Source of the DNA: Patagioenas fasciata
Taxonomy: Eukaryota; Chordata; Aves; Columbiformes; Columbidae
Assembly: GCF_037038585.1 (NCBI RefSeq)
Contig: NC_092520.1
Coordinates: forward strand, 196,518,706-196,582,705
Direction of reading: 5' to 3'
Length of the DNA: 64,000 nt
Within the stretch, counting starts at the first letter, position 1; each line of letters starts with the position of its first letter. Position numbers and translations under genes: made by a program. The notes below the pieces were generated by a model. The model was given only the letters and a program-made list of their open reading frames with translations, was not told the origin of the DNA and ran no database searches. Shown piece after piece: positions 1-10,805 of the stretch.

Positions 1-588
1 ACACAGCTGTGGTTCATATATGGAGGAAGAAGGCACAAAAAAACAAAGCTCGATTAGAGTTGAAACTGGGTAGTGTTTCAGATAACAAGGTTTTTTAAAG
101 TATGTTAATAACAAGAGGAGATCTAAAAAAGCATTGGACTGATACTTGTTGAAGATAGTCACATGACTAATAGGGATGAAGAAAATGCAGGGGCATTCAA
201 TGCTTTTTTGCCTCAGTCTTTAATAATATGTATAGACCTTGGACTGCCTGGTCCCCTGTGTCAGAGGACCATGTGTGTAGGAACAGTGACATTCCTTTTG
301 TGGACACTGAAATTGTGGGAGACCAGCTGTATCAGATGGATGTTTACAAGTCCATGGGGCCTGATGGGTTCATGTCAGAGCTCTGAAGGAGCTAGCAGGT
401 GTTATGGCAAGACACCTCTCGATCATCAACCAAAGGCCTTGGGAGTTTGGGGAGGTACCTGCTGACTGGAAGCTGGCCAATGTTGTTCCAATCTACAAAA
501 AGGGTGGAGGGAAGACCCAGGGAAATATAGACCTCAGGTCCTGGAAAAATTCTGAAGAAGTTTACACTGTGTGCTCTTGAAAGGCATT
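1..588 (+). mobile_element. Decayed CR1 LINE fragment, central ORF2 region
   Basis: Old 5'- and 3'-incomplete CR1 retroposon that probably begins before the window. In scattered frames it still encodes the stretch around the RT N-terminal motif: 'YKSMGPDGF' near 340-375 corresponds to '[10 protein letters not shown]' of the better copy at 5.4-7.4 kb, and the DNA for 'DWKLANVVPIYKKG' near 465-505 corresponds to '[14 protein letters not shown]'. Stops and indels break every frame, so the short frame at 163-465 is not a gene. Similarity fades after the 'cttgaaaggcatttt' segment near 575-588. The wording differs clearly from the young copies, so this is an older CR1 subfamily. Confidence 0.8.
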
Positions 589-2739
589 TTCCTCCAGTGT
601 TGCTTTCCAGTCTCTCAAATTCAATTGGTTCTTAGATCATGAGGCATATATTCTTTATCTATCAGTTCTAAGGCCTACATTTTGGCTTTTCAGCAAGCAA
701 AACGCCTGCTATTCTTAGGAATTTTCCAGTCTCAGGCCCTGCTGCATATCTGTTGATACCTGTGAGAAGCCTCCTACCAACCCCATTCTGTAAAACTGCA
801 CCCACTGAGCAGAACTTATCCCTCCCAGTGAGCCACCACCCTGGTCCCCAGAGCAAACTCTCCTACAGAACGTGTACTGTGACACATAGTAAACTATGAG
901 GAAACAATTCTACAACTAGTTACACAAGTAATAATTGCTTTAAGACAAGATAATTTAAAGATATGGGGAAATATTACTGAATAAAAGCATAAGAAAAATC
1001 ATTTTCAAACTGGTCATATTTGTATGTGTGCATTTGGTCATGACCCAACCCTCAACTAGCACCCAATTTATGTATTTACATACCAGACACAAAAGAATAA
1101 TTAAAAACAAACAAACAAAAACCTAAACACACACCAAAACAAACGAACAAACAAACAAAACCCCAAACATGCATTATTTTGACATCACTTGACTACACCC
1201 TAGGAATACACTGCTTGTATTTTAAGGTGCAAACATCAACATTGAAAATGATGCACATTTGAGGGCATTCATCTTCCCTTTCCAAGACACACAAGCAGAA
1301 TATCACTGTTCCATCTGGCTAATCTGTCAAAAGAAGGCACTCAGTCAAGCTGAGTGCCTGAAAAATATGGTGTATCAGTGCCAGCTTGGTCACAATTGTC
1401 CTATTCTTTTTTCTTATTCTCTTGGGCTAGCAATGGATGGTTCTGAAAGGCCATAGTAAAACAGAGGTTTCACATGCCTTTGAATTCCCTCTTGAAGCAA
1501 ACATGATATTTTTTTTGTAGTCCAGTGTTGAGTCTGGCTGCTTGTCACGTTCCAATTAGTAAAGCAGATGTGAAAGGCTTATTATCATCATCTGAGCCTT
1601 CAATTTAGCTTGAAATGGAACACTCTTAACTATGCAGGAGTTTACTAGTTCTGTTCTTTTTCCCTAAATGGATGTTAATTTCTATTTTAAGTTATGTCAT
1701 TTTATCTTTAAAAAATATTCTTCTGCTCCTACTTTTACTGTTCCTGGAAAATTTTTGTTCTTAGTAAGTTAATGGCAGTTTTGTCATAATCATCAGTGGG
1801 AATAGAAGTAGTTCTGATAATGTGATAATTATTTTAAGCCAAATCTTAATATGTAACAGACAGTACTCTATTGCTATATTATCACTTAATTAGTTTGCCA
1901 TAAGATATACTGATAAAAATATATTTAATCCACTTCATTATGTGTCGGTTTCAAATGATTTTCTACCTCATTATTAGGGTTCTTCCCCATAATGAATGCA
2001 AAGCCTTATGCATACCTAAGAGATTGTTAACTTTTTAAATGCTTTTTCATGCATTAATCTGAGGATTTCAGGGGCTACTTGTGTACAGGCTAAGTCCTTA
2101 ACTAACGCACTAGCACATGGGGAGCTAAGACCTCCATCCCCACCAGAGATTCACTAAGAGTCCCCTCAGTGAAACCTTTCTCAGTTTCACTCTTGCACTG
2201 CAGAGAGGAAAATCAGTGCAGCGCAGGAGACCATCACCATCACACACCAGCATGGACAATGTAGACAGGAATCAGAAGTACACCACCCCTGCACAATAGT
2301 CATGACAAATGGAAAGCTTCCCATTAGGTAAGAGTCTGTAGAGCAGCCATGCAACACCATATTGTCTCTATTCGTAGTTTGATTTCCATCAAGTGATTTG
2401 GAATATAAAAAAAAAACCTGGAAAATAAATTATTAGACTTTATATTGCAGGTAATAGGAGGCCAGTAACAAGATTCAAAGAAGAGACAAGTCTAACCATC
2501 AATGCAAGGTTAGTTGTCATCTTGATGAAAGAAACGTAAGAGGCCAAGATGGAAACAGAGCAGGACACCCATGTTAGTTTTGTCATAGTCTGACCAAACA
2601 CTTGACACATAGAAATAACCAGAAAGCTTTGTACAGAAAACAAAAAGCAAAAATTCAAAAAATTAGATTTTTAAAGAGTAATCATTCGGGCTGCAGATAG
2701 TTTTTCAAATTTATCACTATTAATAACAGACTTTGTTCT
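589..2739. other. Gene-free AT-rich stretch
   Basis: No exon, RNA gene or interspersed repeat recognised. It contains an A/C-rich simple tract at about 1099-1165 and a 10-bp perfect hairpin at 1335-1359 (AGGCACTCAG, 5-nt loop, CTGAGTGCCT). The short open frames here show no family motif and have ordinary intergenic composition. Confidence 0.6.
1099..1165. repeat. (AAAC)n-rich simple sequence
   Basis: Low-complexity A/C tract made of AAAC/AAACA units with interruptions. No function visible. Confidence 0.75.
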
Positions 2740-3470
2740 AGCCAGAAAATTATGGCAAATAAACCAACTAGAAACAGAGTTTATACAAATTATTTAGCAC
2801 TTCGACAACACAAACCACAGATCTGGATACCAGTTGAGGAGATTATTTGGGTACAACCGCATAAGAATAATGAGGATCCACAGCATACATGCATTCACTC
2901 ACAAGAAACAAAGCTAGAGGCCTCTTTCACTCAAGGGTACCCAGAAGAGAAATAATCACTTGCTTGGGTTAGGCAAGGGCTTGCTCAAGGATATATCCAG
3001 AAGAGAAAAACAACTACTTGCTAGATGAGGAGGTGAGGCACATTCAGTCCTGGGAAGCCTCCTTACATGGTGTCCCACTCTAAGGGGAAGGCTTCAGTTC
3101 ACAGATCTGCTGCTCCGAGACCACTCAAAGGGAGTCGTCAATGGGTACCCCATTTAATAGCCTGGTCAGATCTGGCTGTGGTCATTATGACATGGCCCAG
3201 AAGCTTATGGGCCACTCTGGGCAATTCTGTTGTTGAGAACCCTGTCAAGTGACTGAGGGTCCAACCCCTCCTGCCCCACCAGCCCGGCAGAAGTGAAGTC
3301 AACCTGCCCTAGGGTGGGGGAGGATGTGACTCTCAGCAGTTTGGCACCAGCCTAGGTGTGTATGTGAGGACAGGCAAAGTGGGCACAAAAGGTGTCAAAG
3401 AGCCATCAACTGCCTGATCAAAAGCTCCAGATCTCATCAGAAATTGTGGAAACTGCCACAATAAACAATT
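2740..3470. repeat. Unclassified repeat-like segment, possibly an old LTR
   Basis: The composition is richer in G+C than both flanks. A unit of roughly 54 bp is imperfectly doubled at about 2930-3025: each copy has 'tcaagg', then 'ccagaagagaaa', then 'cacttgct' or 'tacttgct'. Short direct repeats of this kind are common in LTR U3 regions. No TG...CA ends, target duplication or coding motif could be fixed, so the class is a guess. The short frames at 2752-2955 and 3067-3252 lie inside and look incidental. Confidence 0.3.
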
Positions 3471-5429
3471 CCTAGCCTAGACAATAACAAACATCAAAAA
3501 GCATGCTTTTTCCAACTACAGTCCAGTAATCTGCTGCTTCTTGAATCAAAGTGGTTTCTAAGAATTTAGAAAACTTCAATAAATTCATTCACTGGACTTC
3601 CCCAATCTTTCCTTAAACCAAAGTATGCCTTCAGTGTTCTCAGCATTCTGAGAGACATCTTCCATAGCTTTTATTTTTGAGTAACTATCTCACAGAATCC
3701 TTGAAAAAAATGGAAATTGAAAATTTAGTTTAACCTCCTGCTCAAGGCAGGGCTAAATTCAAGATATGGTCTCATCTTTTGTTTCTTATTAGTTTATTCT
3801 GATGTCCCACAATTTTTCAAAAGGAAGAGCAGTAGAAAAATCACCATCCTTACATCAGTCACAAAAACATTCTCTCATCCTTTCTAGATGTTTTTTTTTT
3901 TTAATTTGAAACTTACTTGTAAGTCACCTAATTATTTTCTTACTTCTGAATATCTTTCTTGCCATTTTCTGAAACTTTTATAATGCTTTTTTCTTTTTCC
4001 TGATACTTTTTTCTTTTTTTTTTCTGATACTTTTTTTTTTTTCTGTATTTTTTTTGAGATTGAAGGACAAACCGACTTCAGTACTCAAGGTGTACCTTGG
4101 ATTGATACAAGTGAATTCTCACTATCTAACATTAGGAACAAAGCAAGCAAATGTACCTCATCACTACTGACCAACATATAGTATGAATGCATGCTATCAT
4201 ACTGTTCAATTTTGGTAAAAATACATAATATTTGATAAATTTCAGGCATATTTGAATGATCTAAAGTTTTCTATCTCCACTCCTTGTTAGAAATATAGTT
4301 CCAGAAACTGTCTCTGAGTCACTGGAAGAAACAGATGAAGACTTCTAATACAATAATTACCAACAGTGCTTTAGACCTCCTGATATTATACTATCAGACC
4401 AAAATACAGCATTGTTGTGAACTCGGTTTCTGGTTCACATTGACTTTCCCATGTACTCCTTCAAAGTTGTAAAAAACTGTTTTCATCACTAGAATACATA
4501 CAAACAGTGCTAAGAGTGATTTAGAAATCACTAAGACAGTTTTGTCAGCTGGTTTGGCATGATTTTGTGATTCTACTGCACTGGTCCTTAAGCCTCATGT
4601 TCTGCTTGTTTTTTAGTACTATGATGAATAAATGAATATCACCATATAAAGATACAAACAATGTGAAGTCATAAAGAAAGATTTATTTGTTGTTCTTTTT
4701 CCCAGACAGATTTTTAGTAGTCCTTTTCACCAAGGCAGTAAATCTTCATTAGTTGATCAACCTGAAACTAATGTATCACTTGGAAAAAAAAATTTTAAGA
4801 CGGCATTAATGAAATTCACGTTATACTTAAGATAAATGTTGTTACTGAATGCAACAGAAATAATGACTTGCATTAATTTTCCATTTATTACATTTTCAAA
4901 TCAAAACATGAAGTTAACAAAACATGTTACTTTTCCTTTTAAAAAATTGCTAAATTGTATTATTCCAGTTCAGTACAGTGTCATCAATTTATTAAGTTAC
5001 CATTACATATACCACTAGGGCCTCTACCTAATGTGACACTTATATTTCCTTATTCCAGTTGAATGTTTTTGCCACAGCCCATGAAATCACTACAGCAATT
5101 AATGCTCAGCAAATAAATATTCAGAAAGCAAATGCTCTAAGATAGTGCCTAATTGAGAATGAGTGAACAATGTCAGCTGAAACTGACTCTAAGGAAGCAT
5201 GTTCTTAGTGACTTGATCAGTCCTGCTTGTTAATTCTAATCCTGACTAGATCATTTATTTCTGGAAGTGTTAGTAATAGCAGATTGTAATTATTCCACAG
5301 TGAAGGAGAGTGCAAGGGGTCAGTTTCTCATTTAAAAAGGAAAATTAAACACATCAGATTTAAAACAGTTTTCCACCTTTTATTTAGCATTATTTTGGAG
5401 AAATTACTTCCAACTAAGTTGGAAGCATC
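3471..5429. other. Gene-free AT-rich stretch
   Basis: Nothing recognised apart from T-rich runs near 3891-4055, where 'ctgatactttttt' is repeated imperfectly. No splice-flanked open frame or repeat family seen. Confidence 0.6.
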
Positions 5430-5474
5430 CCCACACGTAGGAAGTCAAGGAAGGGAGCCAGAAGGCCTGCGTGG

Positions 5475-7370
5475 TTGAATAGGGATCTGTTGGGTATGCT
5501 CAAGCAGAAGAGGCGAGTTTACAGGTCATGGAAGCAGGGACTGGCCACTTGGGAGGAATATAAGGCTGCTGTTATAGGATGCAGGAAGGCAGCTAGGGTA
5601 GCCAAGGCCTCCTTAGAATTACAGCTGGCGAGAGGGGTCAAGGACAGCAAGAAGAACTTTTTCAAATACATAGCAGATAAAACTAATACCAGAGGCAATG
5701 TAGGCCCACTGATGAATGAGGTGGGTGCCCTGGTGGCAGAAGACACAGAGAAGGCAGAATTGCTGAATGCCTTCTTTGTCTCTGTCTACTCCGCTGGAGG
5801 CTGTCCTGGGGAACCCTGTACCCCTGAGACCCCGGATGAAGCCAGGTTAATGGAGGAGTTTGCTTTAGTCGATGAGGACTGGGTTAGGGAACAATTAAGT
5901 AGTCTGGACGTCCATAAATCCATGGGTCCAGATGGGATGCATCCGCGGGTGCTGAGGGAGCTGGCTGAAGTCATTGCTAGACCGCTATCCATCATTTTTG
6001 CCAAGTCTTGGGAAACGGGAGAGGTGCCCGAGGATTGGAGGAAAGCAAATGTCACTCCAGTCTTTAAAAAGGGCAAGAAGGAGGACCCGGGTAATTATAG
6101 ACCGGTCAGCCTCACCTCTGTCCCTGGGAAAGTAACGGAACAGCTTATCCTTGGTGTCATCTCAAGGCACATCAGGGATAAGAGGGTCATTAGGGGCAGT
6201 CAGCATGGCTTTACCAAGGGTAAGTCATGCTTGACCAACCTCATAGCCTTTTATGAGAATGTAACAAGGTGGATGGATGATGGCAGAGCGGTGGATGTGG
6301 TCTACCTTGACTTCAGTAAAGCCTTTGACACAGTCCCTCACAGCATCCTCACAGCTAAATTGAGGAGGTGTGGTCTCGACAATAGAGTAGTGAGGTGGGT
6401 TGCAAACTGGCTTAAAGACAGAAGCCAGAGAGCGGTGGTCAATGGTGCGGAGTCCAGTTGGAGGCCAGTATCTAGTGGAGTGCCTCAGGGATCAGTACTG
6501 GGGCCAATATTATTCAATATATTCATTAATGATTTGGACGAGGGAATTGAGTGTACTATCGGCAAGTTTGCTGATGACACTAAGCTGGGAGGAGTGGCTG
6601 ACACGCCAGAAGGCTGTGCTGCCATCCAGCGGGACCTGGACAGGCTGGAGAGTTGGGCGGGGGATAACCTGATGGAATTTAACAAGGGAAAGTGTAGAGT
6701 CCTGCATCTGGGCAGGAACAATCCCAAGTTCCAGTATAGGTTGGGGCACGACCTATTAGAGAGCAGTGTAGGGGAAAGGGACCTGGGGGTCCTGGTGGAC
6801 AACAGGATGACCATGAGCCAGCACTGTGCCCTTGTGGCCAGGAAGGCTAATGGCATCCTTGGGTGTATTACAAGGGGGGTGGTCAGTAGATCGAGAGAGG
6901 CCCTCCTTCCCCTCTACTCCGCCCTGGTGAGACCCCATCTGGAATATTGTGTCCAGTTCTGGGCCCCTCAGTTCAAGAAGGACAGGGAACTGCTGGAGAG
7001 GGTCCAGCGTAGGGCAACAAAGATGATTAAGGGAGTGGAGCATCTCCCTTATGAAGAAAGGCTGAGGGAGCTGGGGCTCTTTAGTTTGGAGAAGAGGAGA
7101 CTGAGGGGTGACCTTATTAATGTTTATAAATATATAAAGGGTGAGTGCCACGAGGATGGAGTCAGGCTCTTCTCAGTGGCAAAAAATGATAGGACAAGGG
7201 GCAATGGGATCAAGCTGGAACACAAGAGGTTCCACTTAAATTTGAGAAAGAACTTCTTCTCAGTGAGGGTAACAGAGCACTGGAACAGGCTGCCCAGGGG
7301 GGTTGTGGAGTCTCCTTCCCTGGAGACATTCAAAGCCCGCCTGGACACATTCCTTTGTGACCTGACCTAG
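5475..7370 (+). CDS. CR1 ORF2 partial: reverse transcriptase
   Basis: Non-LTR retrotransposon reverse transcriptase, which copies CR1 RNA at a nicked target site. The position-5475 codon is TTG, not ATG, and it lies inside the conserved 'RPAWLN' linker. The frame is open further upstream, from 5418 after TAA at 5415-5417, so this is a truncated ORF2 and not a gene with its own start. Counting the codon at 5475 as 1: N-terminal RT motif '[14 protein letters not shown]' about 147-160; 'NYRPVSL' about 207-213; motif A 'LDFSKAFD' 278-285 with D279; motif B '[11 protein letters not shown]' 334-344; motif C 'FADD' 365-368 with catalytic D367/D368. The C-terminal domain follows, with '[15 protein letters not shown]' about 484-498. 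All RT catalytic residues are present and there is no internal stop over about 630 codons. The apurinic-like endonuclease is missing, so it could not act alone, and no promoter is visible. Confidence 0.9.
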   Translation: MNRDLLGMLKQKRRVYRSWKQGLATWEEYKAAVIGCRKAARVAKASLELQLARGVKDSKKNFFKYIADKTNTRGNVGPLMNEVGALVAEDTEKAELLNAFFVSVYSAGGCPGEPCTPETPDEARLMEEFALVDEDWVREQLSSLDVHKSMGPDGMHPRVLRELAEVIARPLSIIFAKSWETGEVPEDWRKANVTPVFKKGKKEDPGNYRPVSLTSVPGKVTEQLILGVISRHIRDKRVIRGSQHGFTKGKSCLTNLIAFYENVTRWMDDGRAVDVVYLDFSKAFDTVPHSILTAKLRRCGLDNRVVRWVANWLKDRSQRAVVNGAESSWRPVSSGVPQGSVLGPILFNIFINDLDEGIECTIGKFADDTKLGGVADTPEGCAAIQRDLDRLESWAGDNLMEFNKGKCRVLHLGRNNPKFQYRLGHDLLESSVGERDLGVLVDNRMTMSQHCALVARKANGILGCITRGVVSRSREALLPLYSALVRPHLEYCVQFWAPQFKKDRELLERVQRRATKMIKGVEHLPYEERLRELGLFSLEKRRLRGDLINVYKYIKGECHEDGVRLFSVAKNDRTRGNGIKLEHKRFHLNLRKNFFSVRVTEHWNRLPRGVVESPSLETFKARLDTFLCDLT

Positions 7371-7434
7371 GCGTTCCTGCTCCAGCAGGGGGATTGGACT
7401 AGATGATCTTTTGAGGTCCCTTCCAATCCCAAAC

Positions 7435-7458
7435 ATACTGTGATACTGTGATACTGTG
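7435..7458 (+). repeat. CR1 3' terminal octamer array
   Basis: Three direct copies of ATACTGTG end the element. The usual avian CR1 tail is ATTCTRTG, and the copy at 55.1 kb in this window has it as ATTCTGTG. This subfamily therefore carries a T-to-A change at position 3. Confidence 0.85.
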
Positions 7459-7461
7459 ATA

Positions 7462-8184
7462 AATAATACATGTAGAAAAGGATTTTTTTTATCCTGTATA
7501 GAAGAATATCTTTCTATTATGCATTCCCAATACCAAATGAAAACTTATCAAAACTCTTTTAGGCTATACCATGATAAAACACACTGTAACATTAGGTCTG
7601 TCTAGGAAAGAAAAAGCTTATTTCATTATAGTTGCTTCTCGACCACAGAGTAGATTCCATACCACCAAAATATTAAAGTAAAAATATCTCTTACTGAAGT
7701 GAAGTTGTCCAATTAAAGTATTGGTGATCTTGTCTTTACGAGTCAAAAAGAGTAAAAAATGAATGAGAAAACTGCTTTAATACACCTCCAGATTACTCAG
7801 ATTTTTTTATAAGAATTCTCGGAATTCATACCTCAAGTGTATTTACTAATGATTAAACCACATGATTCATACAAAAACTTCTGAAAGTTAAAAGCCTAGG
7901 TCCATGTAGAGATTAGGTTATAACTTCATCCTGAGGCAGATAGCAGATGCAGAGTGCTATTGTTCTTGTATATTTTTAGAGATGAGAACCAATAGTCCTT
8001 CATTTTTTTTTTTTAACTGGGGTAGGACCTAAGGATCTTCCCTACCAAAGGTATAGTTTGACATGTAAATCCATACTAATCACCTTTAAATCTCCTTATG
8101 TGTCATGCAGAAAAAACAGAAAATTATTCAGAGAATGCCTTATCTGAACTCTCTTATAGGCCTATGTGAGACTGGTCATATTCC
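7462..8184. other. Gene-free AT-rich stretch
   Basis: Unique-looking sequence between the CR1 at 5.4-7.5 kb and the CR1 tails at 8.2 kb. Nothing recognised. Confidence 0.6.
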
Positions 8185-8499
8185 TAGAATCATATAATCA
8201 TAGAACGGTTTCAGTTGGAAGGGACCTGTAAACATCACCTTGTCCACACCCCCACAGCCCCTCTGGAGGCTGAACTAGATGTCCATGGCCACTAACTTCT
8301 TTCACTATATCAGCTTGCTCTAAGTCCCACTCAACCTGAACACTTCCAATGATGGTGCATCTACAACTTTTCTGGGAAACCTGTTCCAATGTCTCACCAG
8401 CCTCTTTGTAAATATTCCTTATATTCAATCTAAACCTACTCTTTTTTCAGTTTAAAAATGCTGCCCCTTGTCCTGTCCCTATAGGCCCTGGTAAAAAGT
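8185..8499 (-). mobile_element. CR1 LINE 3'-end fragment, older subfamily
   Basis: Reverse-complement CR1 tail. It opens on the plus strand with the decayed octamer 'aatcatataatcatagaa', then 'gttggaagggacctgtaaacatcacc', then text for the ORF2 C-terminus ('gggaaacctgttccaatgtctcacc', 'cccttgtcctgtccctataggccctgg'). It is severely 5'-truncated and coding-dead. The frame at 8198-8428 is incidental. Confidence 0.88.
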
Positions 8500-8741
8500 C
8501 ATAGAATGTCCTGAATTGGAAGGGACCCAAAATGATCATCAAGTCCAGCTCCAGTCCCTGCATATGACAGTCCCACAGTTCATGCAATGTGTCTGAGGGT
8601 GTTGTCTAGTCTCTTCTGGCTTGTCACACTGTCAGGTTTGGAGCCATGACACCTTCCTGGGGAGCTTGTTCCAGTGCTCCACCTCCCTCTGGGTGGTGAG
8701 TCTTTCTCCATTTTTCTTACAATCCTCCTTCTACTATTGAT
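8500..8741 (-). mobile_element. Second CR1 LINE 3'-end fragment
   Basis: Begins with its own CR1 tail ('tcatagaatgtcc', 'ttggaagggaccc', 'catcaagtccagctcc') directly after the previous fragment and in the same orientation. It continues through 'ggggagcttgttccagtgctccacc', the C-terminal ORF2 region. The wording differs from the neighbour, so these are two insertions of different subfamilies, not a duplication. Confidence 0.85.
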
Positions 8742-8915
8742 AGGCCACAGTAAGGTCCTACTTTGAAACTGTTCACTAACTGTTTCAATTATGTTGACAA
8801 ATTAAGACAAACCTGCAAAATTTGAACTCTCTCACTGAGAGTGATTCTGAGACTGATGCTCAGCAACACTGTAATTGAAAAACTTGTATCTGGAAGGAAA
8901 ATAAATACCTGGTCT

Positions 8916-9449
8916 TGTTAGCAATCAGGACACATAACCACGGGCGTAGTTATATGCGGTGCTTTATTTCAGCGCTGGGAAACCAGGGGTTCGCACCCAA
9001 AGCTGTCTTCAAACAGCTGATTCAGACTACACCTTATTATACAAGTTAGTCACATACATATTCATTACAACCCCTGACAACCATTAGCATATTCCACAGC
9101 TATTCTAACACAAACTTCCTATCTAAAAGATGCTATGTTTATCAGTTATTTTCTAAAGTACCAACTTTAAAAGAATATATCGTAAATCTATGTCCACCTT
9201 AAGAATAAGGCTCAGTTACAGTTACCTGCCTCATAAGAATATACCATAAATCTATGTCAGCTTTAAGAATAGATTTTGGTTACTGAATACAAGAATTCTA
9301 TGGTTACAGGGCTGGTTGCTATCTTAATATTAATCCAACTGTAACAGATCCAGCGATATCCAGGGTAGAGCCAGCGAAGGCCCATCCTGACCTGTTCCAG
9401 AAGGGAACATGGAAGGAAACATCTTGTAAAGTTGATTCTGTTACTAACA
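8916..9449 (-). mobile_element. Solo LTR, family B, 534 bp
   Basis: Endogenous-retrovirus LTR with no internal region attached. Ends are TGTTAG (8916-8921) and CTAACA (9444-9449), a perfect 6-bp terminal inverted repeat, flanked by the 4-bp duplication GTCT (8912-8915 and 9450-9453). Orientation is minus: TTTATT at 8963-8968 is the reverse complement of AATAAA, and a TATA-like site (TATAATAA on the minus strand) covers about 9034-9041. A second member lies at 40981-41634, with the same first 90 bp or so after small changes. An internal repeat of about 65 bp period is visible at 9170-9285 ('gtaaatctatgtcc' and 'ataaatctatgtcagc'). The 4-bp duplication fits class I (gammaretrovirus-like) elements; that class call is inference. 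Confidence 0.88.
8963..8968 (-). promoter_or_regulatory. LTR-B polyadenylation signal
   Basis: AATAAA on the minus strand inside the solo LTR. It sits near the U5 end, as expected, and is conserved in the second family B copy at 41028-41033. Confidence 0.7.
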
Positions 9450-9453
9450 GTCT

Positions 9454-9975
9454 CTCTGTTTGAAATACAGAAATAATAACTCCCAATTCTTTTATTTATA
9501 AAAGTGTATGATTTATGGGCAGAAGTGCTCTATATTTTCTAAGAGTTAAATGTTAAGTGTTCTCTAGTAATTAAAATGCAGACAAACTCTCACTTAAATA
9601 CAAGACCATGAATAACTGTGACACTTACCCAACTGCACCTTGTCAGTTCACTATTTAATTTCAGCTGTGAATATCATTTTGTGAATTGATTGTTTTTCTT
9701 CCAGCTGCAAATAAATGCATGTGTGTTTTTATAGCTATTTACTGCTTTAAATTTCAGTATTTTGTCACTTGAAGTTCAGTGACACATAACCTAACATATT
9801 AAACAAAGCAGCTACAATACATGGTGAAATACTTTTGTCAAGTGTCTTTCTGCACTGGGATATAGATACCTTAATTTATGGAATTATGTTAATAGTGAGT
9901 AGAATCTTTGAGTTTGTCTACAGATCTTATGTTCATTTTTTAATTTATTTCACTGGTTCATTTTTTTTAATCGTA
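9454..9975. other. Gene-free AT-rich stretch
   Basis: No recognisable gene or repeat. It lies between the family B LTR and the possible LTR that follows. Confidence 0.55.
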
Positions 9976-10805
9976 TGTGACCTGAGCGTCAGAGACTGAG
10001 AAGAATTATGTCTCAAACACTGTGGCAAAACCAGTTCCTCCAGCTGCAGGAGATGGGACATTGTCAAAGACTGAAGAGAATCATGCCTCAAGCACTATAG
10101 CAGGAGACCTTTCAAGATGGCCTGAGATTGTCTGTCTTTTGCAATCACCCCCTAGTCTTTTCTATTTTTTGCAATAACACCTCTGCAAAAGACAAAAAAA
10201 TTACGCAATCAGGCAACCCAGAGGGCTGTTAAAAGTCTCACTTATACCAGCACTGTCAGGGAACCCACCATCCTGAGGACCACTCCGCCCACCAGCCTCG
10301 TCGCAGGAACCGAAGAAGATACCTGAGGACACTGCACTCCCAAACTACAAAACCCAGCATCCTCCTCGCGGGACACCGAAGGCCATACGTCACTGGACCC
10401 AGACTTACTAGTCCCATCATCCACGCTGGTGAGCTGTAAGGGTTGTGGAATCTCTCGCTTTCTTCCTTTTTTTGTTTTCTTCTTTCTTTCCTTCTCTTTT
10501 TCATTCCTATATCCCCATTTCTTTGCCTCTCCTTCTGTGAGTAGTATAACATAAGGCTTACAACCCCACGTGTGCCACAAAATCCTTTATGGGAATCCTT
10601 TTGTTGTTAAACTGTTCACCAGTTAGGCTTAAGTAACATAAATCTTTCTGCTGACGAATCATCTGCTAATTGAGTTGAGCTGCAAAATAAAAGGTGTTGC
10701 TTTTCTTGTTTATGGATTTTAAGTAATGTATTGTTTTCCAACCAAGGGTAACACATGAACCTGAGTCACCTCTCCCCAACTCATAACTCTGGGAGGGACT
10801 TGACA
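9976..10805 (+). mobile_element. Possible further LTR (family C), ends not proven
   Basis: A segment that looks like an LTR by layout. Two imperfect 40-bp direct repeats at about 9988-10027 and 10063-10102 ('gtca.agactga', 'tctcaa.cact') resemble a U3 enhancer duplication. A G+C-rich block follows at about 10255-10440, then a GTGAGC splice-donor-like site near 10429, then a pyrimidine tract, then AATAAA at 10686-10691. The candidate ends TGTGACC (9976) and TTGACA (10805) give no convincing target duplication (CGTA against CCTA). It could instead be an old promoter or an unrelated repeat. Confidence 0.35.
10686..10691 (+). promoter_or_regulatory. AATAAA polyadenylation signal in candidate LTR C
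   Basis: Canonical hexamer in 'gcaaaataaaaggtgttgc', followed by a T/G-rich stretch, the usual layout of a functional cleavage site. It is the main hint that the segment is an LTR in plus orientation. Confidence 0.4.

Larger units (their letters stand above)
5430..7461 (+). mobile_element. 5'-truncated CR1 LINE with intact RT frame and 3' tail
   Basis: Young CR1 retroposon, truncated at its 5' end as is usual for target-primed LINE copies. It lacks the 5' UTR, ORF1 and the endonuclease part of ORF2. It keeps the linker, the whole reverse-transcriptase region, the C-terminal domain, a short 3' UTR ('gattggactagatgatctt', 'ggtcccttccaatccc') and a terminal tail of three ATACTGTG octamers at 7435-7458. 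No poly(A) is present, as expected for CR1. The left boundary is approximate: recognisable CR1 coding text starts near 5430. The copy at 24106-25242 is the same subfamily, only a few percent different by eye. Confidence 0.93.

Noticed and set aside
1335-1359. 10-bp hairpin as a terminator or regulatory RNA
   Set aside because: Hairpins of this size are expected by chance in 64 kb, and nothing around it suggests a transcript.
5519-7348. Minus-strand and other-frame ORFs inside the CR1 RT region
   Set aside because: Shadows of the real RT frame, with no independent support.
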